DNA of 64,000 bases. Source: Fragilariopsis cylindrus CCMP1102 (taxonomy: Eukaryota > Bacillariophyta > Bacillariophyceae > Bacillariales > Bacillariaceae). The position numbers and the translations under genes were made by a program. Below, one piece after another: positions 22,311 to 33,579 of the stretch; positions within the stretch are counted from its first letter, which is position 1, and each line of letters opens with the position of its first letter. Where the stretch lies: assembly GCA_900095095.1 (NCBI GenBank), contig FMBT01000463.1, forward strand, positions 1-64,000, in the 5' to 3' direction. The notes under the pieces were generated by a model, which was not told where the DNA came from, searched no databases, and saw only the letters and a program-made list of their open reading frames with translations.

Positions 22311-25112
22311 TTAACTACATTCGCAGCAGTTGCACTCGATCTGGGAACAGCCAACTTCAATCACGACACCCATGTCGCATAGACTGACGGGAATAGTTCC
22401 TTTTATATTTGTATCGACAATTTTGAGTTCATTCAATTGAGACATTTGGCGAAAATTTGCGGGGACAGTTCCTCCCAATTGTTTGTTACCAGAAACGTCG
22501 TATACTTGGACCAAGTTCAGAAGTCCGTGCTGAGATGGTAACACTCCAGAGAACCTATTACGGTTCAGCTCGAGTCGTTCCAACTTAGTCATCGCTGCTA
22601 TAGAAACTGGTATCGTTCCGTCTAGCCCAAAATATTTATTACTGTCCTCGTAATTGGTACCAAGAAGCAGTTCACGAAGATCGACTAAGTCTCCAATTTT
22701 CTCGGGTATGGGACCACCAAAGAAATTGAAAGACAAATCAAGGACCAAAAGATTTTTAAGAGATACAATGCTATCAGGAATGCGACCACGGAGAATATTC
22801 GAACCAACATTCAGCACTTGGAGTTGTTTCATGTTCTCTACTGATCCAGGTATCTGTCCAACAAGATTGTTGTTAGCGAGGATCAATTGACGGAGTGATG
22901 CCATATTCCAGATTGCATAAGGTATAGAACCTGTGAAGCCATTATCTGCCAAATTAAGAACCTCCAAGTTTGATAAAAATCTCAGAGAGGCTGGAAGCTG
23001 GCCTTCAAGAAAGTTTGACTCCATTGTAAGAGTCTTCAGCGAAGTTAGAGCACCAATCGCAGTTGGAATATTGGATTCAAATTGATTTGAAGAGAGAGTT
23101 AATTTCTCCAGGTTTCCCAGAAAAGAAATCTCAAACGGAATGTTCCCGGTCAATTGATTTTTGTGGATAGCGAATTCTTTAAGAGGAGATATATTCGCAA
23201 TCGACAAAGGGATATTGCCACCCAAAAATTTTCTTCTAAGTTAAGTGTAGTCAATCTTGTCCAAGTTCCAACATCAACTGGAATTGCACCCGTCAAGGAA
23301 AGATTATTTAATCCCAGATTAGTCATATTGGTCATACTAAGAATATATGTTGGGAAGGCTTGACTGTCAAAGTCATTTTCACCCAATCGCAAAATTTGAA
23401 TCCAAGGAGACTCTGAAAGATCTGGAAAACGACCTGAAAATTTATTCTCCTCTAATACTACCTCCTTCAAATTACGAATGCTCCCAAAGTTAAGTTCCCC
23501 GGACAAATCATTATGACTCAGTGATAAAGTAGTTAACTTCTTCATCATTGACAATGAAGGTACAGAGCCAGCAAGCGTATTATTTGACAGATCAAGTGAT
23601 ATTAACGCAGTAGCAGATAACAATTCTGTACTTATTCCTCCCGTTAGCAGGTTGCCTCTTAGCGATAGATTCTCGAGACTACCAAGAGAACCAAATGCAA
23701 CAGGAATTGGACCATGAAATTGGTTACTATTAGCGGTAAATATCGCTGTACGATGATAAAGGAGAGAAGGCAAAGTAAAAACAAAGCAGTGAGGAATCGA
23801 ATAGATTCAAAAATTTGCACAACCATCGTTTATCATCTACCACTAGTAGTAGAGAGAAACTGATATTCGTCTTACAAAGATTGATTAGATTTCCAAAGTT
23901 TTCTGGAATCCGACCGACAAAATTATTGTTATCCAGTCGAATCTGATTGATTGTAGTGATCGAGTACAACGAATCAGGGATATTTCCCTCAAATTGATTG
24001 TTAGATAGATCCAGAGTAGCTATATTAGGCATCAGTGAGAAGTCGAGTAAAAATTTCTGAGAAAGATTATTGTCATTTAAGTATATTTCTTCCAGCAGAT
24101 TCATCGAACTCATCTCTTCGGGGACTGTCCCACTTAATTTATTCCTGGACAAGTTTAGAGAAACCAGGTTTTTCAAAAGAGACAAGTCAGGTGGGAGAGT
24201 ACCCTGTAGATTGTTTTGTTCTAAATTGACCATGTTTACGACTGTATCTCCATCACGCAATGTTCTTTCGTCGTTGTCGTTGTCTTTGTCCCGTTCTATA
24301 AGGGACCTTCTCATTCCAGTAGAAACAGTGATACACGTGACACCTTTCCATGCACATTCATCTTCCGTCAACCAATTAGTTTCGTTATACCAATCAAGGT
24401 CGGATTGAAACCAGATCGTCAAAAGGGCAAACCTTTGCTCTATACGAAAACGATGTTCTAATTTAATGGAATCCAATTCTACTGGATCTTCGTATTGCAT
24501 CCATGCAAGAGCTTGCGATTCTGGAGAGATTGGATCAATAAACGTTGCAGCACCGTTGACCACGACGGTTATCAGATACTCACGAAGGCGATTGTCGCGT
24601 TCTATTGGTTCACCAGAAGAGGGATATATATTATCTTGTACATTACTACTACCATCAGTAACTTCGCTAGAAGAAAAGAATAAACCATTTGCAATACCCA
24701 CAGAAATAATTACTATTATTATAACGAGAACACAGATAGATATGCATCCCCATAAGAATTGCTTGCTCATATTTGAAATTTTCCTTGAATTCTTTGTATT
24801 TCCAAATCTCATCCTGGAATATGGTGGGTTTTCTATGCTTTCCCCATCATCGTCTCTGTCGGAGGTCGATTCACCGGAAAATCTATTCGGAGAACCTTTC
24901 TTATGTCTAGGAGGAGTATTAGTAGTAGTCGAACCCTTCATTATTTTGTTCAGTTCAGTGTGATATTTTTTATCTTCGATATTTGTAAGATCGTTGCTGC
25001 TTTTTAAAGCAGTTATTTGTCTTCTATCTTTTCCAGGACTCGAATATGGCGTAATTATAGAGGAGCCGTACTCATTACTTGTACAGGAAAAGTCTGATTC
25101 GCAGTAGCTCAT
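22311..25112 (-). CDS. Membrane-anchored leucine-rich repeat protein, diatom receptor-like type
   Basis: This is likely a type II membrane protein exposing LRRs for recognition or adhesion. The N-terminal cytosolic part is basic and Ser-rich. One membrane segment (WGCISICVLVIIIVIISVGI, about residues 119-138) leads to the block ESQALAWMQYEDP, IEQRFALLTIWFQ and ECAWKGVTC, which resembles the plant LRR N-cap and is typical of diatom LRR proteins. More than fifteen plant-type repeats (LxxLxLxxNxLxGxIP) follow, closed by a Cys-rich cap, CDMGVVIEVGCSQIECNCC. Exons are 23876-25112 and 22311-23745 (130-bp intron). In the second exon the frame shifts by -1 at the A5 run 23224-23228. One more base restores NLEENFLGGNIPLSIANI, a repeat of normal length, and a total of 890 residues. 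No kinase domain follows. Confidence 0.88.
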
Positions 25113-25661
25113 GGCTCAACTTGAAAGATCTTCAGTACGATAATACAAGAAATACCCCTGAATTTTCGAGTACTTCTGCGTGTCAGATAATGGAGTCCGC
25201 TCTCGACTCGATGAAAGAACGTCTAATGTCTAAGTTTTCATCAGCAAGATCGAAAGAGTGCTATTGTTGCGATTGTTCCTTCGTTGGCACAGTTAATATT
25301 ATGTTGATTTGAGTATTTGCGAAAAATTTCTTTAGTTCATATTCCGCGCCGGAACAACAATGCTTCTTTTTAGGCCACAATATTCAATATCGCCGTGCCA
25401 CGCGCTTTCCGTCGTCATCGACTCTAAAATAAAATCTAAAAATTTAAGATTAGTGATCATAATAATAATAATACGACGTAGTCCTAATTGAAGTACTGTA
25501 CTGCTATATTAATAGTGTATTCTATGAAAGTATTACATATTTGTTGTACTAGTACGCGATTTACTTTTATTCCTTTAGAATATTCTGTACTATAAATTAG
25601 CTATCACAGTAAATATTTTAGTCACAAAAAAATCTACAGGCTGTACGTAAAAAGTTACAGT
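25113..25661. other. Divergent promoter region
   Basis: It lies between the 5' ends of the LRR and FAD-monooxygenase genes. No gene, repeat or RNA is recognised. An AT-rich block occupies about 25400-25640. Confidence 0.5.
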
Positions 25662-27028
25662 ATGACGATGACGAGAACGAGAACAGGCAATCGTAGTTAC
25701 AAGAGTATAATATTTGTAGCTTTTATCATTCATTGTGCTGCTGGGTTTGAGAATCGGCCACAACATTGCATTATTGACTGTGCAATTATCGGAGGAGGTC
25801 CTGGTGGATTAGCCACCGCAATTGCAATTTCTAAATCGAGTCCGTCTTCGTCTATTGCAATATTTGAGAGAGATGGTTTTCAACCAAAGGGTGCAAGTAT
25901 ACAAATTTCATCGTCGGGTTGGAAATCTCTTGCTAATCTCGATAGCTCCGTCGTTCCAAAGTTGGAAGATACCGGAGTGCCAGTAACTGCGGTGGATTTA
26001 CGATCTTGGACAAATGTTAAGGAGAAGGATGAGAAGAATAGTCGATTGAAGAAGTATATTAAGAAGCCATTGACTAAATTGAAATCGAAAATAACGCAAT
26101 TTTTATTCAGCAAAGTTGTGAGTCGAACTCATCTTTGGCATGACGTTAGAGTCGTACTTCGGCAGCATGTCGAGGAACTATATACTAGTGAAGATTCAAA
26201 ATCGAAAGCAGCTTTGATCAACCTGAATCTAAATCTAGACTATATCCAGTCATTATCAACTGGTACCAGCAGTAGTAGTAGTAGTCAAGATGATGATGAA
26301 GCTAGGTTTGAACTAATTTTCAAAAATGCAGAATCAGGCGAGGAGATGAAAGTTCGAACCAAGTATGTTTTTGCGTGTGATGGAACCAATAGTAAAGTCC
26401 GTTCTATCCTTCCGAATGAACCCGATACATTACTATCTGAAAACAAGTCAGTATGGCGAGGAATGGCACCTAACATTCCTACGTCTACTGCGACATTTTA
26501 CAGAGGGCAGCAAGACAGCGATACTGCTGGTCGTTCTGCATTGATCTTCCCTGGTGGTAAGAGTGCGGGATCATCGTGGACAGTAATCAGTGATGTGGAA
26601 GATGGAAGGGCAAATACAGAAGAAGAGTCGAGGAGGCGTGTACTGAAAGTCGTTGAAACCATGGGAACGAATAGTGAGAATTATAAACGAATGAAGCAAG
26701 TAATTGACGATAGTAATATTATTATCGAGAACAAATTACAAGTAAGGGACTTTGATAAGCCATGGGAATCATCATATGATGGTCTTATTTACATCGGCGA
26801 TAGCGCCCACCCAGTACGGCCTACTGGAGAGGGAACAGCTCTTGCATTTGAAGATGCAAATGTGCTCGGTCAAGTTGTGTAAAGTACGGTCTCGGTGTGA
26901 AAGCTTTGCGTCAATACGAGAATAAGAGATATGAACCTGTAAAAACGATTTCGGAAAAGGTTAGAACTGGTGCACAGAATTTCTACAAACAACCGAATGC
27001 ACTCATAGTTGGAGGTGGAACTGAATAG
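25662..27028 (+). CDS. FAD-dependent aromatic-ring-type monooxygenase, possibly plastid-targeted, one -1 frame break
   Basis: Class A flavin monooxygenases (salicylate hydroxylase, zeaxanthin epoxidase and kin) use FAD, NAD(P)H and oxygen to hydroxylate or epoxidise. The dinucleotide fold IIGGGPGGLATAIAIS (GxGxxG at residues 44-49) ends with IFERD. Other marks are KGASIQIS, FACDGTNSKVRS (DG motif) and IGDSAHPVRPTGEGTALAFEDA (GD motif plus substrate loop). The first frame stops at 26882 right after VLGQVV. The -1 frame continues as KYGLGVKALRQYENKRYEPV, the helix that normally follows, to a TAG at 27028. One added base near 26875-26885 gives 455 residues. The N terminus (SYKSIIFVAFIIHCAAG-FENRP) is a signal peptide followed by Phe, consistent with a bipartite plastid leader. 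Substrate unknown. Confidence 0.85.
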
Positions 27029-27684
27029 TCTGGTTTTTCGGATCTGTAGATACATTATTATGCTTGTAGTAAATGCCTGGAACCTTCACTATTTTATCCC
27101 ACCACATGCAAAGAGATCGTGATGTAGCATAAATTAGTGATAATGATTAGTGATAATGAGTATCTATATATATACCAATATACACTAATTTGTATTATAT
27201 TGTAGGATACAATCCATAACAATAGTAAGAAGAGTGAACTTAGATGCTCTTACTATTATTTTGAAAGTTCTCTCCAACTGATATTTCCCTGCTACTAAAA
27301 AAGCTAGTCATATAGATAGGATTGATTTATGTATTAGAAAACAAGCAATGCATTGATCTTGAAGTATCTAATTGATTCCTGAGCACTACCATACAGTAAT
27401 GCTGGGCCTTCCGTTAGTAAGCCAATCGTGTACTAAACGCGATTAACATCAAGAAAATTACGTGGGATTAAAATTTAGGGAGTGAGCGCAATCAATCACT
27501 ATTTCGCGCTCTACTGTATTTCCGTTTTTTATAAAGCCAAACAAAACAACGAGAAACATCAGCAACAATCAAACATAAACAACACGAACAAAAACCAAGC
27601 CATAAAAGAAATTAGTATTGTTCTCCTTGTACTATTGTGAAGGAATACAATATCAACAGAAATAATAATAGCAACAATAACAAG
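27029..27684. other. Intergenic region
   Basis: No gene is seen. ATTAGTGATAATG is tandemly duplicated near 27133-27160. The last 150 bp presumably hold the promoter of the SohB-like gene. Confidence 0.5.
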
Positions 27685-29545
27685 ATGGGGCGGTACACAA
27701 CGGATGATTTCGGTTATAATTTCAAGTCGAATAATGAAGAGACAACATCTCTAGTTGCGTCTGTAACGAAGAGCGGCGGCGATGATGATGAAGAGAATAA
27801 TAATTTACCAGAAATGAAGGCGACTGACGGTGGAGTTGAGTATAAATTGTATGAAGAACAGAAAAAAGAAAACAAAAGCAAAGACATTGAGTCGTATCAT
27901 TACCAACCCACCAAACATTATAGAGGCGGGGAGAATTTTTTTGCATCTTCTGATGATACTCCCGGTGGTGGCGGTAGTATGGCAGTGAATCCAATCGAAT
28001 GTATTGGTGCATTCTGTTGTTGTATCACTGTAAGTTTAGTGATTGTTGGTGGTATAATGCTCGCGTACGTTAAGTCTAATGATGCAGCGGACCTAATGCT
28101 CTTCGTAGGTGCCATATTACTAGTTTTTGCTGTGGGAACATGTTTGTGCGGATGCTGTGCTTTATGCATCGGCACATCCACTGATGGATTTGGTTCTTCT
28201 AGTGGTACGGGTGTGTCGAAAGCAGACCCGGGGTTCAATGAAGTTCAAGTTCGGTTTCGTAGACTTAATGACCGTTATGAAAAAGGATGTATGAAAGCTG
28301 AAGATGGTTTACAACACGTTCGATTAGATGTTGTGAGTCATATGAAGGAAATCAAAGAAGCACAAAAAAAGGAGGAAAAAGAAAAAAAAGAAACGGAAAA
28401 GAAAAATCGAGAAGAGCTAGAAAAGCGTGTAAAGAGAGATCTAAAGGCAGGAATGGCAGTAAAAGAAATTCGTCAACTATATCGTCCTGTGGTATTTTAT
28501 ATTGTATTTGATGGTGATGTTATGGTATCAGATCTAGAACTCCTTCGAAAACAGGTGTCACTGGTCGTTAATCTTTGTAAACCGGGTCATGATCAATGTG
28601 TGGTTAGTGTAACGAGTCCGTAAGTATACATATTTTTTCTTTCTTTCCTTCAACGTGTCCATTATCTTTGTTTTTCTGTTCCTTCCCTTATCTTAGTTTG
28701 AATGACAAAAAAGCTAATACTGTGCACCATTTCTCATTTCATACAACCACATATTTACAGAGGAGGCGCCGTTTCACAGTATGGTCTCGCAGCCTCACAA
28801 CTTGTGCGAATTCGAAAGGCTGGTATTCATTTGACGGTTTGTGTTGATACGGTGGCAGCATCAGGTGGTTACATGATGGCATCTGTTGCTGATAGAATTT
28901 GCGCTGCACCATTTGCTGTAGTTGGTAGTAAGTTTATGAATCGATGTGTAAATTGGGTGTGATTGAATAAATGCATCAGTGCATATTGTTATCTAACATG
29001 TTATCTTGCATTGTTTGCTGAATTTCTCTGGAAAAATAATCTTAAAAGGCATTGGAGTTGTTGCACAAATACCTAATTTCCAACGGTTCCTTAACGAGCA
29101 CAAGATTGACGCATATCTCTGTACGGCAGGTGATTACAAGCGTACGATCGATATCATTGGTGACGTCACAGAGGAGGGCAAAGCAAAGATGACAGAGCAA
29201 TTAAACGATATCCACGTAGCCTTCAAGGATCATATTGCTCACGCCCGGCCAGTTCTTAAAGATAGAATGGAGGAAGTCGGTACTGGTGAGCATTGGCTAG
29301 CCGTCGAAGCTAAAGAAAAAGGTCTTGTTGATGATATTATGACAAGTGACGAGTATTTAGAGTCTATCTGTGACACTTTCGATATAATTGAAATTTTAGA
29401 GAAGAAGCAGAAAAAGCCGGGTGTGGCTGGTCTTTTTGGTGAGCAGTTTGGTGCAGCCGCACGGAGTGTCAAATCAATAGTACAAAAAGTTCAAGCCAAT
29501 GTTGAAGCACCAGGGCAGGCTCCAACTCCGATGGCGATTGTCTAG
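27685..29545 (+). CDS. sohB-like: SohB-like membrane serine protease (peptidase family S49)
   Basis: S49 proteases cut within membrane or signal-peptide remnants using a Ser/Lys dyad. Exons 27685-28619, 28761-28927 and 29049-29545 join in phase to 532 residues; E. coli SohB has about 350. An upstream in-frame GTG at 27637 is not used as start because the first ATG is 27685. Two adjacent hydrophobic segments (about residues 107-165) precede a Lys/Glu-rich helix and the protease core. The core reads RGGAVSQYGLAASQL after splicing as SPGGAVSQYGLAASQL, then DTVAASGGYMMASVADRICAAP with nucleophile Ser346, VGSIGVVAQIPNFQRFL across the second junction, and TAGDYKRT with general-base Lys398. The similarity is to bacterial SohB rather than plant SppA, suggesting descent from a bacterial or organellar gene. 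It ends 107 bp from the convergent methyltransferase gene. Confidence 0.92.
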
Positions 29546-29652
29546 TTAGAGTAGTAATAATAAAGAACTAAGAAAATGATAAAAATAATAGTGAATTCGA
29601 TACTTCGATAAAAATGATTATAATTGGACCGAAAACTGCGTATTGGAAATAG

Positions 29653-31227
29653 TTACAGAGTCTCTAGTTTGGGATGAACATAAAACAATGCCGCCGTCAA
29701 ATAATTGCCAGCGGGAAAGCTAAATGGTGACTCTGTGTGACAAGCAGCGGCACCACTAACCCTTAGCAATGTAACCTCCCGCTGAGCAGGAATGCTAGCT
29801 TGTTGAACCGTTTCAAGGAAGAACTTTCCACCCTCTTTTTGTGTCATAGCTGCACTGCAGGTGCATGTCATCAATAAACCTCCCTTATCGTCGATTAATT
29901 TGATTGCATCACGATTCAAACTATGATATTTTCGACTAGCCCTTTGTAAGTTAGTTGCACTAGGTGCTAATTTCGGTGGATCAAGTACTATAACATCAAA
30001 TTTCTCTTCACAAGTTTTCATATATTCAGCAATATCGGACTTGGTAAAATTTATGTTTTCGTTGTCAAAATTATTGAGTTCGGCATTGACTTTACAGGTC
30101 TTAATAGCATCGGCCGATGAATCAACCCCAACGGCAAGTGCTGCTCCATGCTTAATTGCGTTCAAAGAGAACCCTCCATGGTAGCAGCATAGATCTAAAA
30201 CTTTCTTCCCTTCACAAAGCTGGGCCAAATTCAACCTATTGTCACGTTGATCACAGTACACGCTCGTCTTCTGACCTTTCTGACGTGGGAATGTTTGATA
30301 TTTGATACCATTTTCTAAGCACACAACTGGTTCATCAATATTATCAATGGATTTATTGTCTCCAACTTCTTCTTCTTCTTCATCACCGACGGCAAAACCA
30401 TCTTGCTTCAATCTAGAAGGTGTTGTCTTCCATATCAGCTCATGGTCTGGTAATGTAATTTGAAGAGATTTCAAGATTGTTGATTTATGAATTTCACACC
30501 ATGCCGCAGATGACATAACGACTGCAATTTTATTACCAATCACGTCAACCGCCAATCCAGAGATACTATCTCCTTCACCATTTACCAATCTATACGTATC
30601 AGTTTTAGATTCTGATGGTAAGCCAATTGCACGTCGTGTTTGAAGCGCACGCTGGAAGTTCATGGTTAAAATTTTCTCTATTATCATTGCATCACCATCT
30701 TCAGAATCATTTGACATGGCCAAAAATTGTTTGGTAATGTCAGGATGAAGTAGACAATGAAATATAATCCTCACACGATAAAGAGAAGCTGGATTGTAAA
30801 GACCAAAACCTACTACTATTGTGGGGGAATCTTTATTTTGACCCGCCACCTCTACTTGGACTAGAGAACCAACTGGAAGAGATTCCGGTGTCTTACCGAT
30901 TGACCCTGTAAATATCAACTGACTACCATCACGGAAGCTTTTGGTTCGTCGGTTTCTCTTCAGGAATATTCTAGGTAGTCCATCTCCTCCGCGGTTCTCC
31001 TCTCCTGGCGTGATGGGTAGAGAATTTTCGATTGCATCAGTTGTAGATTTCAAAGAGATAGTTGTTGAATAACCGACCGTTGTTTGCTTCGCAGCTTGTC
31101 GAAAAGGTGACGGAGATATTATCCGTCGTGACACTAGACCGCTGGTTCCGCGAATACTTAACAGAAGTAACGACATCATCGTCCAGACTGATATCGAATG
31201 AAATGGATTTGAACGTTCTAAAGTCAT
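29653..31227 (-). CDS. RlmI-like class I SAM-dependent rRNA (cytosine-C5) methyltransferase, probably organellar
   Basis: RlmI forms 5-methylcytosine in 23S rRNA; this 524-residue protein (E. coli about 396) probably acts on organelle ribosomes. The N terminus (SVWTMMSLLLLSIRGTSG, then LVSRRIISPSPFRQ) looks like a targeting leader. A PUA-type domain follows (IFLKRNRRTKSFRDGSQLIF to SLVQVEVAGQ). The RlmI hinge is present (FPRQKGQKTSVYCDQRDNR), then the SAM-binding core VLDLCCYHGGFSLNAIKHGA, acidic VGVDSS, DVIVLDPPKLAPS (DPPK motif) and CTCSAAMTQ, which holds the catalytic-type Cys. The end PAGNYLTAALFYV is also conserved. No intron is needed and the frame is unbroken. Mitochondrion versus plastid cannot be decided by eye. 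Confidence 0.88.
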   Translation of the reverse strand: MTLERSNPFHSISVWTMMSLLLLSIRGTSGLVSRRIISPSPFRQAAKQTTVGYSTTISLKSTTDAIENSLPITPGEENRGGDGLPRIFLKRNRRTKSFRDGSQLIFTGSIGKTPESLPVGSLVQVEVAGQNKDSPTIVVGFGLYNPASLYRVRIIFHCLLHPDITKQFLAMSNDSEDGDAMIIEKILTMNFQRALQTRRAIGLPSESKTDTYRLVNGEGDSISGLAVDVIGNKIAVVMSSAAWCEIHKSTILKSLQITLPDHELIWKTTPSRLKQDGFAVGDEEEEEVGDNKSIDNIDEPVVCLENGIKYQTFPRQKGQKTSVYCDQRDNRLNLAQLCEGKKVLDLCCYHGGFSLNAIKHGAALAVGVDSSADAIKTCKVNAELNNFDNENINFTKSDIAEYMKTCEEKFDVIVLDPPKLAPSATNLQRASRKYHSLNRDAIKLIDDKGGLLMTCTCSAAMTQKEGGKFFLETVQQASIPAQREVTLLRVSGAAACHTESPFSFPAGNYLTAALFYVHPKLETL

Positions 31228-31738
31228 AGCAGGAATATTAAGGTGCAGCTATGTCGTTGATTAATGGCATACATATATGATAATATGTGACAGATAGGAT
31301 ATGATGAGAGATACGCTGATTTTTCCATACCATTTTGCAAAGATGCATTGATTCGATTCTTCGATTGTTGATTGTTCGACATTCCGACACATCACATTTT
31401 GGATGGTCGTCGTGAATCGAATCATGATTGGATTGAGTCGGATACAAAATTATTGTTACAGTAACTAAAAACCAAAGTGAGTTAAGGTGACCTTAAGGCG
31501 CTGCCGCCTTGAAGGATGTTTTAAAAAAAACATCACGAGGTGATATGGGCGCGTGTCATTATTCTCGAAAGCAAGGCATCACAAAAAGTAATACAGAAAA
31601 GAACGCTTTGTGTTTTTTTTGAATGGTGATTGCCTTGTCACTTGTCCTATCATCACATAAAAGAACCACGACAAGCAATACTAATAGGCTGTAATCAGAA
31701 TAAGAAAAAGAGCAGAAACTCGTCTTTACGTGCTCACC
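31228..31738. other. Divergent intergenic region with two adjacent hairpins
   Basis: It lies between two divergent genes. A stem of 10 bp with one bulge occupies 31491-31515 (CCTTAAGGCG, loop CTGC). It is followed at once by a perfect 8-bp stem at 31515-31534 (GATGTTTT, AAAA, AAAACATC). Confidence 0.6.
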
Positions 31739-33414
31739 ATGAAACTGCCAAGACTAAAAAGAAGGTTTGGAACCAAAGGCTCCAAAGCATCGAGACTATC
31801 CAAAGAAAGTGCTCAGGAAAAAGAAAAAATTTCGAACCTGGTTGCGGCAAGCATTAATAATTCGGTCCCATCATCTTCCCTAACAACGAATATCACTTCT
31901 AATTCTACAGGAAAAAGTAGCACTACTTTAATTGAACAAAAGGAAATTATATCGAAAACGGACGTGACAACAACTCCAACGAAGACTGAAACAAAAATAA
32001 TATCGAAGCCAGAAAATGATCGACAATGTTTCACTTTTCAAGACAACGACGACGATGATGATGACGACAACTATCGACGAAGTATAATAAGGGAGCCAGT
32101 CAAAACTCCGCGTACACGTAAAAGCACCACACCACCGTCCAAGCTTAATATAATTACCAGTACTTCTCCCAAGAATTTTTTCATCCTCCCCAGGAGGTAA
32201 CGGTCGACCATTTATTCGTGCCACCTAGTCCAATGAAAGAACCTTCCATGACGTATCATAATGTAACAAGTCCTCAGAGCGAACGTCTACTGGACGATCA
32301 CCCGGGACTTCGTTTAACATTCAATAAGAACCATGAAGATCATCATTGTTTCGGAGATCCCGTTGGTGATATAGCAATGCAGCGACAACTATTAGATGCT
32401 CAACGTCTTGTACGAGTAATTCTTGAACCATCGCATGAAACCCAACAACTTTTAGACACAAATACAATCTTTCACGCGATTCGTTCACATGCATTGATGA
32501 AACGAGAACTCATTGAACTACGGAAAAAACAAGAAGTCATAGATGGTGATCCACCCTGTATTTTACAAAATCTTGGATCACCCACCGCAACCACTCTTGG
32601 ATCTCCTAGGACCGCCACGACTCCTACTAGTACTAATTTTCATAATAAATCAGGTTTAACTATTGACAATGTTTCTGCCCTGTCACAGAAGCAAATGGAT
32701 GACGCTCTTGTTATGAATTCTAATAATAATTCGGTAGCACTTGAGAATGCCACATCCACTATTGAAAGATTACTGAAACAACTTGCAAGTGCAAATGAAA
32801 TCATCCACAATCTGAAAGAAGAGATGAGCGCTGTATGTGATCGGAAAATAGTACCAACAAAAGACGGAAAACTGAATGAAGACAATGATAATAGTAATAA
32901 GAATCATAATAATAAGAATCATAACGAAAGCGCTTGTCTATCAATCGAGGAGCAGCAGTCGACAAAAAATCAGCAGGAGCAACAATATGTAACGTATCAA
33001 AAATACACGGATCTGAATGGAAAATATCATCAGCTTGTTAAGAATCACGAAGCTAGTCTAGAAGAATCAAAACGGAATTTAGATAATGTATTGGAAGAAA
33101 TTTCATGTGTTCCAAAGGAAGTACTTGCTGAACAATCGGTTCGAGAAAAATTGAAATTATATTGTCAAACTCTTACACACCATGCTTCTGAAATCCAAGT
33201 AATAGAAATGGAGGAAATGATGCGTAAATCACAGGATGAATCAGAAAGGAGAATACAAGAACTAGAGATTCGAATTCGAATGCAAGAAGAAAACCACAAG
33301 AAAGAAATTCAAGCGATACAACAGTGTACTGGCGATGATCTGCCCTGTTTGAACTACATAAATAATACGGATACAAAAGAAAATGAAGAAATAATGATTA
33401 AAACTCTCACATAA
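31739..33414 (+). CDS. Coiled-coil protein of unknown function, one -1 frame break
   Basis: I do not recognise the family. The first frame starts at ATG 31739 with a basic N terminus (MKLPRLKRRFGTKGSKASRL) and passes Ser/Thr- and Asp-rich sequence to a stop at 32200. The second frame, open upstream of 32218, continues with PPSPMKEPSMTYHN, an ordered part near VGDIAMQRQLLDAQRLVRVI and HAIRSHALMKRELIELRKKQ, then long coiled coils (ENATSTIERLLKQLASANEI and the Glu/Arg-rich end). One base added in the T6 run at 32176-32181 joins them as KNFFHPPQEVTVDHLFVPPS and gives 558 residues. An intron with the good-looking acceptor CCTCCCCAG at 32193 was tested, but no donor keeps the frame. Function unknown; a structural or cytoskeletal role is a guess. 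Confidence 0.65.
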
Positions 33415-33579
33415 CAAAACCTACAGTGATTTGGTTAATCGTCGTCGACTTCTTCGACAAGGTAGGGTGCTGCTCACTCAAATCGAGCTTGACTTAGGAA
33501 AAAATAGTAAGCATATATTTAAAGTATAGAAAGTATATCTAGAAAGTCAGCTGTAATGCAAAGAGATCTACCTATAAAA

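Noticed and set aside
32118-32193. An intron (GTAAAAG to CCTCCCCAG) in the coiled-coil gene
   Set aside because: The donor phase would bring in a frame with a stop. No other strong donor keeps the downstream frame; one added T does.
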